Source: Pararhizobium capsulatum DSM 1112
GTDB taxonomy: Bacteria > Pseudomonadota > Alphaproteobacteria > Rhizobiales > Rhizobiaceae
Reading direction: 5' to 3'
NCBI RefSeq assembly: GCF_030814475.1
Contig: NZ_JAUSVF010000001.1
Location: 3,416,001 to 3,480,000 of the forward strand
DNA: 64,000 nucleotides
Shown: positions 34,415 through 43,513 of the stretch, piece after piece
How positions within the stretch are numbered: the first letter of the stretch is position 1
Layout: each line of letters opens with the position of its first letter
Made by a program: the position numbers and the translations under genes
Notes under the pieces: generated by a model
The model's input: the letters and a program-made list of their open reading frames with translations, nothing else
Told to the model about the DNA's origin: nothing
Databases searched by the model: none

Positions 34415-36487
34415 TCAAGCAGCTGCGCTGCTGGGTTTGGCGTTCCGATCTTCGTCTTCCCCGGCGTCTCCGTTCACCACATGATCGAGGTCGCTGAGCG
34501 GCATTGGCTTGCCGAACAGATAACCCTGCACCTCCATGCAGCCTTCCTTCCGCAGGAAGTCCATATGGGCTTCGTTTTCAACGCCTTCGGCCAGCACGGG
34601 GATATCCAGACTCTGGGCGAGGATGATCGTCGAGCGTACTATTGCCGCGGAATGCCGGTTGCGCGTGACGCCGCCGATGAAGGCCCGATCGATCTTGATC
34701 TTGTCGAAGGGGAAGTTCTGCAGCGTGGAAAGCGAGGAATAGCCCGTTCCATAGTCATCCATGGCGATGCGTACACCGAGCGCCTTCAGCTGCCGGATGA
34801 TCTGCAAGGCATGCTGCTGGTCGGCAATGATGCCCGACTCGGTGATTTCCAGCTCGAGGCGGGATGCGTCGAGACCGCTTTCGCGCAGGATTTCCTTCAC
34901 CCGTGCTGGAAGATTGACATCGGCAAGCTGCGCCGGCGCGACGTTGACGGCGATCTTGAGCGGCCGTTTCCAGGACGCTGCCTCGATGCAGGCGGTACGC
35001 AGGACCCAGTCACCGAGTTCATGGATGAACCCGTTCTTTTCCGCGATCGGAATGAACTCCACGGGCGACACCATGCCGCGTACGGGATGCTTCCAGCGCA
35101 ACAGAACCTCAAGGCCAACGACATCGCCGGTCATCGAATTGTTCTGCCTTTGGTAGTAGAGTTCAAACTCGTTGCGTTCGATGCCGTTTCGCATATCCAT
35201 GGCCAGCAGCGCACGATCACGCGCAGCAACGTCCATTGAGGGTTCATAGAAGCAGACCATGCGATTACCGGCAGCCTTGGAGCGATACATCGCGAGATCG
35301 GCCTGGGCCAGCAGCTCCTCCGGTGTTCTGGCATCTTCCGGGTAAAGTGCGATGCCGACACTCGTGCCGACAAGAAGCGTATTGCCATCCCACTCGACCG
35401 GTTTGACGATTTCATGGGTCAATCTGTCGGCAAAAGCCCGGATATCGCTTTTGAGAAAGCAGTTTCGGGTCAGCGCGACAAACTCGTCGCCGCCGATACG
35501 GGCCAGAAACTCGCCCTCATCGAGAATAGCAGTCATACGTTCTGATACCGTCCGCAAAACGGCGTCTCCGGCCGCATGGCCGTGGACATCATTCACGTCC
35601 TTGAACCTGTCGAGATCGAAGGACAGCACCGCAAACTTGGCATTGTCGGCTTTCTGTCGGCGAACACGCTCACCCAGGTAGTCATTCAGGGCGGCTCTGT
35701 TCGGCAACCCTGTCAATGGATCGTGCAGCGAAAGATAACGAAAGCGCTCTGCGGCAATCTGGGAAGAGTGCATGTCGATCACATAGGTCGAGGCACCGAG
35801 ACCGAGCATGACCCCCATCAGCGCGAGCACGATAATGATCAGCACATTGTCGGGTATCATGGCGGTGGGAATGGTGACCAGATCCGCCGGAAGGATCGTG
35901 ATCGCGCTCATGCCGGTGAAATGCATGCCGGTGATGGCCAGGATCAGCGCCACGACGGCACCATGCTTGCAGAACCGCGTCACCGGACGGGCGATGCGGT
36001 TTGCCGACACGGCGCCGAAGACAACACCGATCACAATCGACGCAGCGTAGGTGCTGTAATCCCACTGCAGCACGCCCATGATCTGGTAAGCGGCCATGCC
36101 CATATAGTGCATCAAGGCAATACCGCCGCCGACAATGGCACCCCCGAGCTCTATCGTCGGCCCGGTCTTGCGCATGGCGGTCACCAGGAACCCGAGCGTC
36201 GTCATACCGATGGCGGCAGCGAGTGACAGCATGGTCAGCGTCGGCTCATAGGCATGCGGCAAGGATGACTTGTAGCTCAGCATCGCAATGAAATGCGTCG
36301 TCCAGATCGTCGATCCGCCGATAATGCCGCTCATGAACAACCAGTTTATCTTCTGCAAGCCCTCCGTGCGCCGCACGCGGGCATAGAGCCTCATTGTGAG
36401 AACCGACCCCAGGACACAAACAAGAGCGGCCAGCGCAACCAGGCCGTAATCGTGATCCATAGCGATGCAGGAGAGTACCGTGAGCAT
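34415..36487 (-). CDS. MHYT-GGDEF-EAL cyclic-di-GMP enzyme
   Basis: 690 residues from ATG 36487 (a start at 36523 is possible). Seven membrane segments hold MHYT motifs THFIAM, MHYMGM and MHFTGM, thought to bind copper and sense redox gases. GGDEF follows (DPLTGLPNR, RIGGDEF intact), then EAL with EVLLRW, ELEITES, DDYGTGYSSL and AEGVE, so both synthase and phosphodiesterase residues are present; which activity dominates is open. Monocistronic; no terminator visible between it and benE. Confidence 0.92.
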   Translation of the reverse strand: MLTVLSCIAMDHDYGLVALAALVCVLGSVLTMRLYARVRRTEGLQKINWLFMSGIIGGSTIWTTHFIAMLSYKSSLPHAYEPTLTMLSLAAAIGMTTLGFLVTAMRKTGPTIELGGAIVGGGIALMHYMGMAAYQIMGVLQWDYSTYAASIVIGVVFGAVSANRIARPVTRFCKHGAVVALILAITGMHFTGMSAITILPADLVTIPTAMIPDNVLIIIVLALMGVMLGLGASTYVIDMHSSQIAAERFRYLSLHDPLTGLPNRAALNDYLGERVRRQKADNAKFAVLSFDLDRFKDVNDVHGHAAGDAVLRTVSERMTAILDEGEFLARIGGDEFVALTRNCFLKSDIRAFADRLTHEIVKPVEWDGNTLLVGTSVGIALYPEDARTPEELLAQADLAMYRSKAAGNRMVCFYEPSMDVAARDRALLAMDMRNGIERNEFELYYQRQNNSMTGDVVGLEVLLRWKHPVRGMVSPVEFIPIAEKNGFIHELGDWVLRTACIEAASWKRPLKIAVNVAPAQLADVNLPARVKEILRESGLDASRLELEITESGIIADQQHALQIIRQLKALGVRIAMDDYGTGYSSLSTLQNFPFDKIKIDRAFIGGVTRNRHSAAIVRSTIILAQSLDIPVLAEGVENEAHMDFLRKEGCMEVQGYLFGKPMPLSDLDHVVNGDAGEDEDRNAKPSSAAA

Positions 36488-36814
36488 AAAACACCCATAT
36501 TGAAGACGGCGGCACCATCCCATGTGGGCTTTAAGATACTTTAATGATGGGAAATTTGTCGGTTGCGAAGGTTAGTAACTGATAAAATATCACGCATGAC
36601 GTGCACACCATTAAAAGAGATCACGCATTCCGGGATTTTCGGGCATTTTCTTGCGCCGGCCGGGTTGCTTGCATTTCCAGGCATTCTCGGTTAAAGACGC
36701 GCGTCCGCGCAGACACCCTTGGAGGCAAACGCGGATGGGACCTCACGGTCTCAGGTCCATCCGGCACATATCATATGTGGATGGGCTCTCCAAAAACACC
36801 AGAAAGGTAATGCC
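36488..36814. other. Intergenic region and rplY leader
   Basis: 327 bases between divergent genes. A possible promoter TTGCAT (36669-36674) - 17 - TAAAGA (36692-36697) would give a leader of about 110 bases. Within it TCCGCG and CGCGGA arms surround a G-rich segment, a possible site of autogenous control. No ORF of interest. Confidence 0.35.
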
Positions 36815-37414
36815 ATGAGCCACGCATCATACGAGCTCAAGGCCGAAACGCGCGAACGGGTTGGTAAGGGGTCCTCCCGTGAACTTCGCCGCAACGGCCT
36901 TATTCCTGCTGTCATCTATGGCGACAAGCAGACTCCGATTTCCATCGCCCTCTCCACGAAGGAAGTCACCCAGAAGATCCATGCCGGCGGTTTCATGACC
37001 ACCGTTGCAACGATCGACGTCAACGGCGAAAAGATCCGTGTCCTTCCGAAGGACTACCAGCTGGATCCGGTCCGCGACTTCACCATGCACGTCGACTTCC
37101 TGCGCGTTTCTGCGGATTCCCAGGTCACCGTCGAAGTTCCGGTTCACTTCATCAACGAAGAGAAGTCCCCGGGCATCAAGACCGGCGGCGTTCTCAACAT
37201 CGTTCGTCACGAAGTTGAACTGCATGTATCGGCAGACGACATTCCGGAATTCATCACTGTCGACCTGACCGGTCTGAAGGTTGGCGACGGCGTTCACATT
37301 TCGCATGTCAAGCTGCCGAAGGGCGCGACCCCGGTCATCGCTGACCGTGACTTCACGATCGCCACCATCGTTGCTCCGGCAGCCGGCCTTTCGGCGGAAG
37401 CTACCGAAGAATAA
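36815..37414 (+). CDS. rplY: 50S ribosomal protein L25, general stress type (Ctc)
   Basis: 199 residues from ATG 36815 (AGAAAGG upstream). The N-terminal L25 domain binds 5S rRNA loop E ([20 protein letters not shown] and [10 protein letters not shown]); the C-terminal beta-rich TL5/Ctc domain follows ([20 protein letters not shown]). A 17-bp terminator follows. In most relatives rplY is next to pth; here two signalling genes intervene. Confidence 0.95.
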   Translation: MSHASYELKAETRERVGKGSSRELRRNGLIPAVIYGDKQTPISIALSTKEVTQKIHAGGFMTTVATIDVNGEKIRVLPKDYQLDPVRDFTMHVDFLRVSADSQVTVEVPVHFINEEKSPGIKTGGVLNIVRHEVELHVSADDIPEFITVDLTGLKVGDGVHISHVKLPKGATPVIADRDFTIATIVAPAAGLSAEATEE

Positions 37415-37434
37415 TCGGACCCCAATTCGATATG

Positions 37435-37490
37435 AAAACCCGCCATGCTCGAAAGTTGCCCCGGCAATTCGCGAGCATGGCGGGTTTTTT
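37435..37490 (+). terminator. Strong terminator after rplY
   Basis: A perfect 17-bp stem (37435-37451 with 37472-37488) with the T-run starting in the stem end. Confidence 0.9.
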
Positions 37491-37644
37491 ATTGCCTGCA
37501 GGCGACAAAGCCTCTGATTACAAAGTTTGATCTGCGAATTTTAGCAACATTTAAGATTTCTGTGATGTGTTGTCCGTGGGGGATTGAACCGGCCTAGCGC
37601 GTACGAGAATCCTATATGACATGTGACACCCGAAACACGATCGG

Positions 37645-40032
37645 ATGCATACGATGATGCATTCTGTCGAGAACCGCTTCATTGCGATCGTCTGCGGCGC
37701 CGTCCTGGTTTTTGTCGCGCCCCTCATCGTTCTGTTTCTCACACTGTCATCGGAACGTGTCGCACGCGAACGTCTCACCAACACGCAGGTGCTGATGAAG
37801 ACCGGTGCGGAGGCACTGGGAAAACCGCTTTGGGATTTCGATACCGACGGCGTCAAGCAGATTGCCCGCGCGCTGATCGCCGGTGAAAACGTGCTGGCGG
37901 TCCATGTCCGCGACAGTTCCGGAACGATTTCCGTTCGCATTCCCGACGGGCCGCTCAATGTTTCCGAAACCGACTACACGGTCCTTTCAAGCGATATTCA
38001 GTACAGCTCGCAGGACGGAGAACGCCGCGTCGGCTCTGTCGAGATCTGGGTCGAAGAACCGGGGCTGATTTCCCGTTTCAGCCGAGACGAAATCAGCGTC
38101 TTCCTCATTCTGGTTGTTGCCGTCACCATCGTCTTCGCAGCTGCGATCTTCAGCAATCGCATCACCGTCATCAAGCCGCTGATGCGTTTGACGGCCGCCA
38201 TCGAGGCGACCCGCCGCCTGGGCTCCCGTCATCAGGTAGACTGGAACTCGGACGACGAGATGGGCACGCTCGCCCAGAACTTCAATGAAATGCAGACGCG
38301 CCTTGAGCAGGAACAATCCGAGCTGAAGCTGGCACATGGTCGTGCATCGAATATCTACAACAAGACGCCGGCTATGCTCTTTTCGCTGGATACCGCCAAC
38401 GACATTACTGCCGTCAGCGATTACTGGCTGGTCGCCACGGGATACCGCCGCGAAGAGGTCATCGGCCGCGCCTTTACCGATTTCGTCGATGAACATTGGC
38501 ATGAAACCTACAAGGCTCGCCGCGTCAGCCCGGGAAATAGCGGCATCTGCGAAGTGACCGTGCCGTTTCGCAAGTCGAACGGCGAGATGATGATCGTGCT
38601 GATCCTGGAAATGCGCAACTTCGTCAGCGACGATGTCGGTGGCGTTTCGCTTTCGGTGATGACCGATGTTACTGCGCTCAAGCAGGCAGAGAGCCGCAAC
38701 CATGCGCAGGCGATCACCGACCACCTGACCGGGCTGCTCAATCGCCAGGGTTTTGAAGCCGCACTTGACGAGGGCATCAAGGATGTCGATGCAAAAGCCA
38801 TGCAGCTCGCCTGCATCTTCATCGACCTCGACCGCTTCAAGTGGATCAACGACAATTTCGGCCACGCGGCCGGTGACGAAGTGCTGCGTCAGGTCGTTGC
38901 CCGCATCAAGACGACGCTGAGACCCGGCGACGCCATGGCCCGCCTTGGCGGCGACGAGTTCGCGATCCTGGTCAGCGCCGAAAGCGTGTCGGATCTTGCG
39001 AGCGAAATCGGCGAGCGGATTTGCGATTGCCTGAATGAGCAGATCATCGTCGAGGGTGCGGACCTTTCCGTCACCGCCAGCATCGGTATCGCTCTTTATC
39101 CCGACCATGCGGCCAATGCCGCCGATCTGCTGCTGAAGTCGGACATGGCCATGTATACGCGCAAGCGCGATGGCAAGAACGGCATGCTGGTGTTCGACAA
39201 TTCCATGCTCGACACGGCGCGCGAGCGTCACGAGATCGAGCAGTATATCGAAGCCGGCCTCAAGGAAGACTGGTTCGAAGCCTATCTGCAGCCGATCGTC
39301 AGCCTTGGCGATGGGCGCATTGCCGGCTTCGAAGCCCTGATGCGGCTCAATCACCCTGAAAAGGGCATTCTGGCGCCAGGCAAGATCATCGGTATCGCCG
39401 AAGAAACCGGGACCATCGGCCGGATCGGCGATCGTGTGCTGGAAAAGGCGATCTCGCACCTCGCCCGCATCAGCAAGCTCGAGGGAACGGAAGCCACCTA
39501 TCTTGCCGTCAACTTCTCCCCACTGCAGTTCGAACTCACCCTGCCCCACAAGCTGGCAGCCCTGCTGCTCAAGCACCATATCGCCCCAAGCCGGATCGTC
39601 GTGGAAATCACCGAGGCGGTGCTGATGCTCGACAACCCGGATGTCCACGCCGTCCTGAAACAGCTCAGCGAATTCGGCTGCCGCATTGCGCTCGATGATT
39701 TCGGCACCGGCTACTCGTCCCTGAGCTATCTCAACCGTTTCCCTGTCAATATCGTCAAGGTCGACCAGTCCTTCACCCGGTCACTCAGCACAGGCACCAA
39801 TGACGTTCGCCGCAAGAGCCGCATGCTGATCAAGGGCATTCGCACCATCTCGCATCAGATGGGATGCTCCGTGGTTGCCGAAGGCATCGAGACGACGGAA
39901 CAATGGGAATTCCTGCGCAAGCTTGGCGTCGATTACGGCCAGGGGTTTCTGTTCAGCAAACCCATGCCGATCGACAACATGCTGACGATGCTTGAAATGA
40001 ATTCCGAAGCGAAGAGCAACACGATCGCCTGA
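37645..40032 (+). CDS. Membrane GGDEF-EAL protein with HAMP and PAS domains
   Basis: 795 residues: TM1 about 13-35, periplasmic sensor about 36-150, TM2 about 152-172, HAMP about 175-225, PAS about 240-350 (YNKTPAMLFSLDTANDITAV), GGDEF about 365-520 with intact RLGGDEF, EAL about 535-780 with FEALMRL, NFSPLQF, DDFGTGYSSL and AEGIETTEQW. Both enzyme domains look active. The next gene, 16 bases on, encodes a periplasmic binding protein that could feed signal to the sensor domain. The pair interrupts rplY-pth. Confidence 0.92.
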   Translation: MHTMMHSVENRFIAIVCGAVLVFVAPLIVLFLTLSSERVARERLTNTQVLMKTGAEALGKPLWDFDTDGVKQIARALIAGENVLAVHVRDSSGTISVRIPDGPLNVSETDYTVLSSDIQYSSQDGERRVGSVEIWVEEPGLISRFSRDEISVFLILVVAVTIVFAAAIFSNRITVIKPLMRLTAAIEATRRLGSRHQVDWNSDDEMGTLAQNFNEMQTRLEQEQSELKLAHGRASNIYNKTPAMLFSLDTANDITAVSDYWLVATGYRREEVIGRAFTDFVDEHWHETYKARRVSPGNSGICEVTVPFRKSNGEMMIVLILEMRNFVSDDVGGVSLSVMTDVTALKQAESRNHAQAITDHLTGLLNRQGFEAALDEGIKDVDAKAMQLACIFIDLDRFKWINDNFGHAAGDEVLRQVVARIKTTLRPGDAMARLGGDEFAILVSAESVSDLASEIGERICDCLNEQIIVEGADLSVTASIGIALYPDHAANAADLLLKSDMAMYTRKRDGKNGMLVFDNSMLDTARERHEIEQYIEAGLKEDWFEAYLQPIVSLGDGRIAGFEALMRLNHPEKGILAPGKIIGIAEETGTIGRIGDRVLEKAISHLARISKLEGTEATYLAVNFSPLQFELTLPHKLAALLLKHHIAPSRIVVEITEAVLMLDNPDVHAVLKQLSEFGCRIALDDFGTGYSSLSYLNRFPVNIVKVDQSFTRSLSTGTNDVRRKSRMLIKGIRTISHQMGCSVVAEGIETTEQWEFLRKLGVDYGQGFLFSKPMPIDNMLTMLEMNSEAKSNTIA

Positions 40033-40048
40033 CGGGCGGAGGGCATGC

Positions 40049-40765
40049 ATGAAACGCATATTTTTCGCGCTCGCATTGAGCTTTCCGGCTATCGCGCAGG
40101 CAGAACCACTGAAACTGCTTACAGAAGAATATCCGCCCTACAATTTCACCAGCAACGGCGCCATCACCGGCGCCTCGGTGGAACAGGTGCGATTGATGAT
40201 GAAGGCGATCGACGCGCCCTTCGAGCTTGAAATACTGCCCTGGGCTCGTGCTTTTGCCCGCGCCAAAAACGAAGACAGCACCTGCGTCTTCACGACGGGT
40301 CATGACGACGAGCGCGACAAGCGGTTCAAGTGGATCGAGCCGCTGCTCATCGACAAGATGGTGATGGTTCGCAAGGCCGGCTCCGGCATTGATCCTCTCA
40401 CCATCGAAGCTGCCAAGCGCTTTACCATCGGCACCCAGCGCGACGATTTTTCCTATAGCTTCCTGACTGCCAATGAGTTTCCAAAGATCGATCTCGCTGC
40501 CGATATGGAAGCAACGCTGAAGAAGCTGCTCAACAACCGCATCGACCTGATGATGACATCGGAAAAGACATTCGAAGCCATGAAGGCTCAAGGCAAGGGC
40601 GTGGAGCCGGCCCTCGTGCTCGGCGGCAAGCGTTATGGCCTCGCCTGCAATCTCTCGGTTCCGGACGCGCTCATCGGCAAGATGCAGAAAGCCCTCGAGG
40701 ATCTGATCGCAGATGGCACACAGGACCGGATCTCCGCCGACTACGGTCTACGTCCCAACCGGTGA
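40049..40765 (+). CDS. Periplasmic solute-binding protein (SBP_bac_3 type)
   Basis: 238 residues: signal peptide (KRIFFALALSFPAIAQA), then an amino-acid-binding-type fold (LKLLTEEYPPYNFTSNGAIT, WARAFARAKNE, and the hinge NRIDLMMTSEKTFEAM). No ABC permease is nearby. Such stand-alone binding proteins next to a c-di-GMP enzyme often act as ligand receptors of the sensor domain. 16 bases after the GGDEF-EAL gene, so co-transcribed. Confidence 0.85.
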   Translation: MKRIFFALALSFPAIAQAEPLKLLTEEYPPYNFTSNGAITGASVEQVRLMMKAIDAPFELEILPWARAFARAKNEDSTCVFTTGHDDERDKRFKWIEPLLIDKMVMVRKAGSGIDPLTIEAAKRFTIGTQRDDFSYSFLTANEFPKIDLAADMEATLKKLLNNRIDLMMTSEKTFEAMKAQGKGVEPALVLGGKRYGLACNLSVPDALIGKMQKALEDLIADGTQDRISADYGLRPNR

Positions 40766-40858
40766 GCCGCACGGGCAAAAATCTGAAAAACGCCTCTTCC
40801 GGCGTTGACTTGCGCATCTGCCCGCCGCATCTGAGGTCAAACATCTTGGAGAGTGTCC

Positions 40859-41572
40859 GTGCAGATTTTTGCAGGCCTTGGCAATCCCGGTAGTAAATAC
40901 GCCGGCAACCGTCACAACATCGGCTTCATGGGCGTCGATGCCATCCAGCGTCGGCACAGTTTTTCGCCGTGGTCGAAGAAGTTCAAGGCCGAGATTTCCG
41001 AAGGTGAGCTCGGTGGCGAGCGGGTGCTTCTGATGAAGCCGCAAACCTTCATGAACCTTTCCGGCGAAGCAGTCGGAGAAGCCATGCGCTTCTACAAGCT
41101 GGAGCCAAAGGATATCGTCGCGATTTACGACGAACTCGACCTCCTGCCGGGCAAGGCGCGCATCAAGACCGGCGGTGGCCATGGCGGCCACAACGGCATC
41201 AAGTCACTGGATGCCCATTGCGGCAGGGACTATCGCCGCCTGCGCCTCGGGATCGGACATCCCGGCTCCAAAGAGCAGGTGCACAATCATGTGCTGGGGG
41301 ATTTTGCCAAATCCGACCAGGTCTGGCTTTCTCCCCTGCTCGATGCACTGGCTGATAACGCCGAGATGCTCGCAAAGGCCGAGGATTCACGGCTGATGAA
41401 CAAACTGGCCCTTGCCATCGGCGGCAAGCCGGAAGCCGAGGCTCCGGCGCCCAAGCCGGCGGGAAAGTCGCATATCCATCAGGCGAGAAATCACCAGCAG
41501 CCGAAGATATTGCCGACGACCGGACCAATGGCCGAGATGCTGAAGAAGATGTTCGGCAACAAGGGTGAATGA
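40859..41572 (+). CDS. pth: Peptidyl-tRNA hydrolase
   Basis: 237 residues from GTG 40859 with GGAGAG five bases upstream (GTG 40853 is possible). It recycles peptidyl-tRNA. Conserved parts are [20 protein letters not shown] (catalytic His in RHN), [21 protein letters not shown] and [19 protein letters not shown] disordered, Pro/Lys-rich C-terminal extension of about 45 residues goes beyond the E. coli enzyme, common in Rhizobiaceae. Confidence 0.95.
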   Translation: MQIFAGLGNPGSKYAGNRHNIGFMGVDAIQRRHSFSPWSKKFKAEISEGELGGERVLLMKPQTFMNLSGEAVGEAMRFYKLEPKDIVAIYDELDLLPGKARIKTGGGHGGHNGIKSLDAHCGRDYRRLRLGIGHPGSKEQVHNHVLGDFAKSDQVWLSPLLDALADNAEMLAKAEDSRLMNKLALAIGGKPEAEAPAPKPAGKSHIHQARNHQQPKILPTTGPMAEMLKKMFGNKGE

Positions 41573-41576
41573 TGGC

Positions 41577-41713
41577 CTCCCTCTTCTCCCCAGCGGGGAG
41601 AAGTGCCGAGCGCGTGCGAGGCGATGAGGGGGGCTTCGCCACGAATTCAGAGCCCATCGGCCCCCTCATCCGGCGCTTCGGGCCACCTTCTACCCGCTGG
41701 GGAGAAGAGGGAG
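41577..41713. repeat. Large palindromic intergenic repeat
   Basis: 21-bp perfect inverted arms (41577-41597 with 41693-41713) enclose a second pair of arms (ATGAGGGGG near 41624 with CCCCCTCAT near 41661). The whole 137-base unit folds into a long hairpin between pth and clpS. It resembles repetitive palindromes scattered in Rhizobium genomes. The open frame 41569-41751 across it is not a gene. Confidence 0.75.
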
Positions 41714-41771
41714 AAAGCCGCTCAACTCCAGATTCCCTTAGAGCGGAATAGACCCTGAAAGCTCGTGAATC

Positions 41772-42083
41772 CTACTCCTCCGGCTCTGTCGTAAACATCA
41801 GCGGGAAACCCGCCTCCTTGCCGAGATCGGTCGCTTCCTTCGCCTTGGTCTCGGCAATATCCTGGGCGCAGATGACAATCACGCACGAGCCGAGCTTGTG
41901 AGCGGTCATCATGATGCGATAACCGGCTTCCTCGCTCATGTGGAAGACAGCCTTCAATACCAGCGTCACGAATTCGCGTGGCGTGTAATCGTCATTGAGC
42001 AAGATCACCTTGTGAAGCTTGGGCCGCTCCAGCTTGGGCTTGATCTTCAATTTCGGTTTGAGATCGGTTTCGTTGTCGCTCAT
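41772..42083 (-). CDS. clpS2: ClpS adaptor (ClpS2 type)
   Basis: 103 residues from ATG 42083. ClpS passes N-degron substrates to ClpAP. The core has LHKVILLNDDYTPREFVTLV with the substrate-pocket DD and the ClpA-binding tail of helix 1. The C-terminus ending AKEATDLGKEAGFPLMFTTE matches the ClpS2 paralogue of Agrobacterium as I recall it; there is no clpA next door, which also fits ClpS2. Acidic tail EPEE. Confidence 0.88.
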   Translation of the reverse strand: MSDNETDLKPKLKIKPKLERPKLHKVILLNDDYTPREFVTLVLKAVFHMSEEAGYRIMMTAHKLGSCVIVICAQDIAETKAKEATDLGKEAGFPLMFTTEPEE

Positions 42084-42286
42084 CGTGGAGGCACCCATGG
42101 ATGAAGAACTGGCGGACGAACACGCGAAAGTCTGCCCCGATCTCACTCTGATCGCAAGAGTGGGCCCATCACAAGGTGCGTGAAATGCCCATTCGTCCAA
42201 ACTTTCCGGCCACCACCCTTGACCTTGCCATGTCCTATCCCCCATAGGCAGGTCAAAGATTTTCCAGAATAGACGGACGACAGGCC

Positions 42287-43390
42287 ATGGGCTTCAAATG
42301 CGGTATCGTCGGACTGCCGAATGTCGGCAAGTCCACTCTCTTCAACGCACTGACCAAAACGGCGCAGGCGCAAGCGGCAAACTACCCGTTCTGTACGATC
42401 GAGCCGAACACCGGCGAAGTCGCCGTGCCGGATCCGCGCATGCGTGCGCTGGCCGACATAGCCAAGTCCAAGGAAATCATCCCGACCCGCATTTCCTTCG
42501 TCGATATCGCCGGCCTCGTGCGCGGCGCCTCGAAGGGTGAAGGTCTCGGCAACAAGTTCCTTGCCAATATCCGCGAAGTCGATGCGACGGTGCATGTGCT
42601 GCGCTGTTTCGAAGACGACGATATCACCCACGTCGAAGGCCGCATCAACCCGGTCGGCGATGCAGAAACCATCGAAACCGAGCTGATGCTCGCCGATCTG
42701 GAGAGCCTGGAGCGCCGCACCGAGCAGACGCGCAAGCGCGCTGCTTCCAAGGACAAGGAATCACTGACACTGCTGCCCGTCATGGACGCTTCCTTGAAGC
42801 TGCTGAACGAAGGCAAGCCGGTTCGCACCCTGCTGCCGACGCTCGACGCCGAGGAGCGCGATATACTCAAGAGCCTCAACCTTCTGACCGCGCATCCGGT
42901 GCTCTACGTCTGCAATGTCGCGGAAGCCGACGCCGCAACCGGCAACGCCCACACGAAGGCCGTTGAAGAGATGGCTAAGGCGCAGGGAGCCGAAACCGTT
43001 ATCATTTCGGCAGCGATCGAATCCGAGGTTGCCCAGTTGCCTGAAGAGGAAGCCAAGGAATTCCTGGAAGCTCTAGGTCTTCACGAAGCCGGCCTCGACC
43101 AGTTGATCCGCGCTGGCTACAAGCTGCTCGACCTGATCACCTATTTTACCGTCGGCCCCAAAGAGACGCGGGCCTGGACGATTTCGCGCGGGACCAAGGC
43201 ACCCGCTGCTGCCGGGGTCATCCATACGGATTTCGAACGCGGCTTCATCCGCGCTTTCACCATCGCCTATGACGACTATATCGCCTTCAAGGGTGAAACT
43301 GGTGCCAAGGAAGCTGGTAAGGCCCGCGACGAAGGCAAGGAATACGTCGTCCAGGACGGCGACGTGATCCACTTCCGTTTCAACACCTGA
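42287..43390 (+). CDS. ychF: Redox-regulated ATPase/GTPase YchF (OLA1)
   Basis: 367 residues, the family size. Obg-like P-loop: [15 protein letters not shown], switch region [27 protein letters not shown], then a coiled-coil insert and a C-terminal TGS domain ([13 protein letters not shown]). It binds ribosomes and prefers ATP. It follows pth in most bacteria; here clpS on the other strand lies between. Confidence 0.95.
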   Translation: MGFKCGIVGLPNVGKSTLFNALTKTAQAQAANYPFCTIEPNTGEVAVPDPRMRALADIAKSKEIIPTRISFVDIAGLVRGASKGEGLGNKFLANIREVDATVHVLRCFEDDDITHVEGRINPVGDAETIETELMLADLESLERRTEQTRKRAASKDKESLTLLPVMDASLKLLNEGKPVRTLLPTLDAEERDILKSLNLLTAHPVLYVCNVAEADAATGNAHTKAVEEMAKAQGAETVIISAAIESEVAQLPEEEAKEFLEALGLHEAGLDQLIRAGYKLLDLITYFTVGPKETRAWTISRGTKAPAAAGVIHTDFERGFIRAFTIAYDDYIAFKGETGAKEAGKARDEGKEYVVQDGDVIHFRFNT

Positions 43391-43424
43391 TCGATATCCG
43401 ATAGCGAAATCGATATCCGATAGC
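43390..43424. repeat. Short tandem duplication after ychF
   Basis: A 16-base unit ATCGATATCCGATAGC occurs twice (43390-43405, 43409-43424) with a 3-base spacer, starting at the ychF stop. It is likely a recent slippage event. Confidence 0.7.
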
Positions 43425-43513
43425 AAAAAAAAGCTTTTGCGGCCCGTGGCGCTTGCCGTGCCGGGCGGTTTTCATATCTTCCGTCAAACAGAATCTGATG
43501 GAGAACACGTTTC

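Noticed and set aside
37987..39648. 553-codon open frame antisense to the GGDEF-EAL gene
   Set aside because: The sense protein is intact in all domains; the antisense frame is a shadow.
41569..41751. 60-codon frame across the palindrome after pth
   Set aside because: It lies within an inverted repeat and has no protein character.
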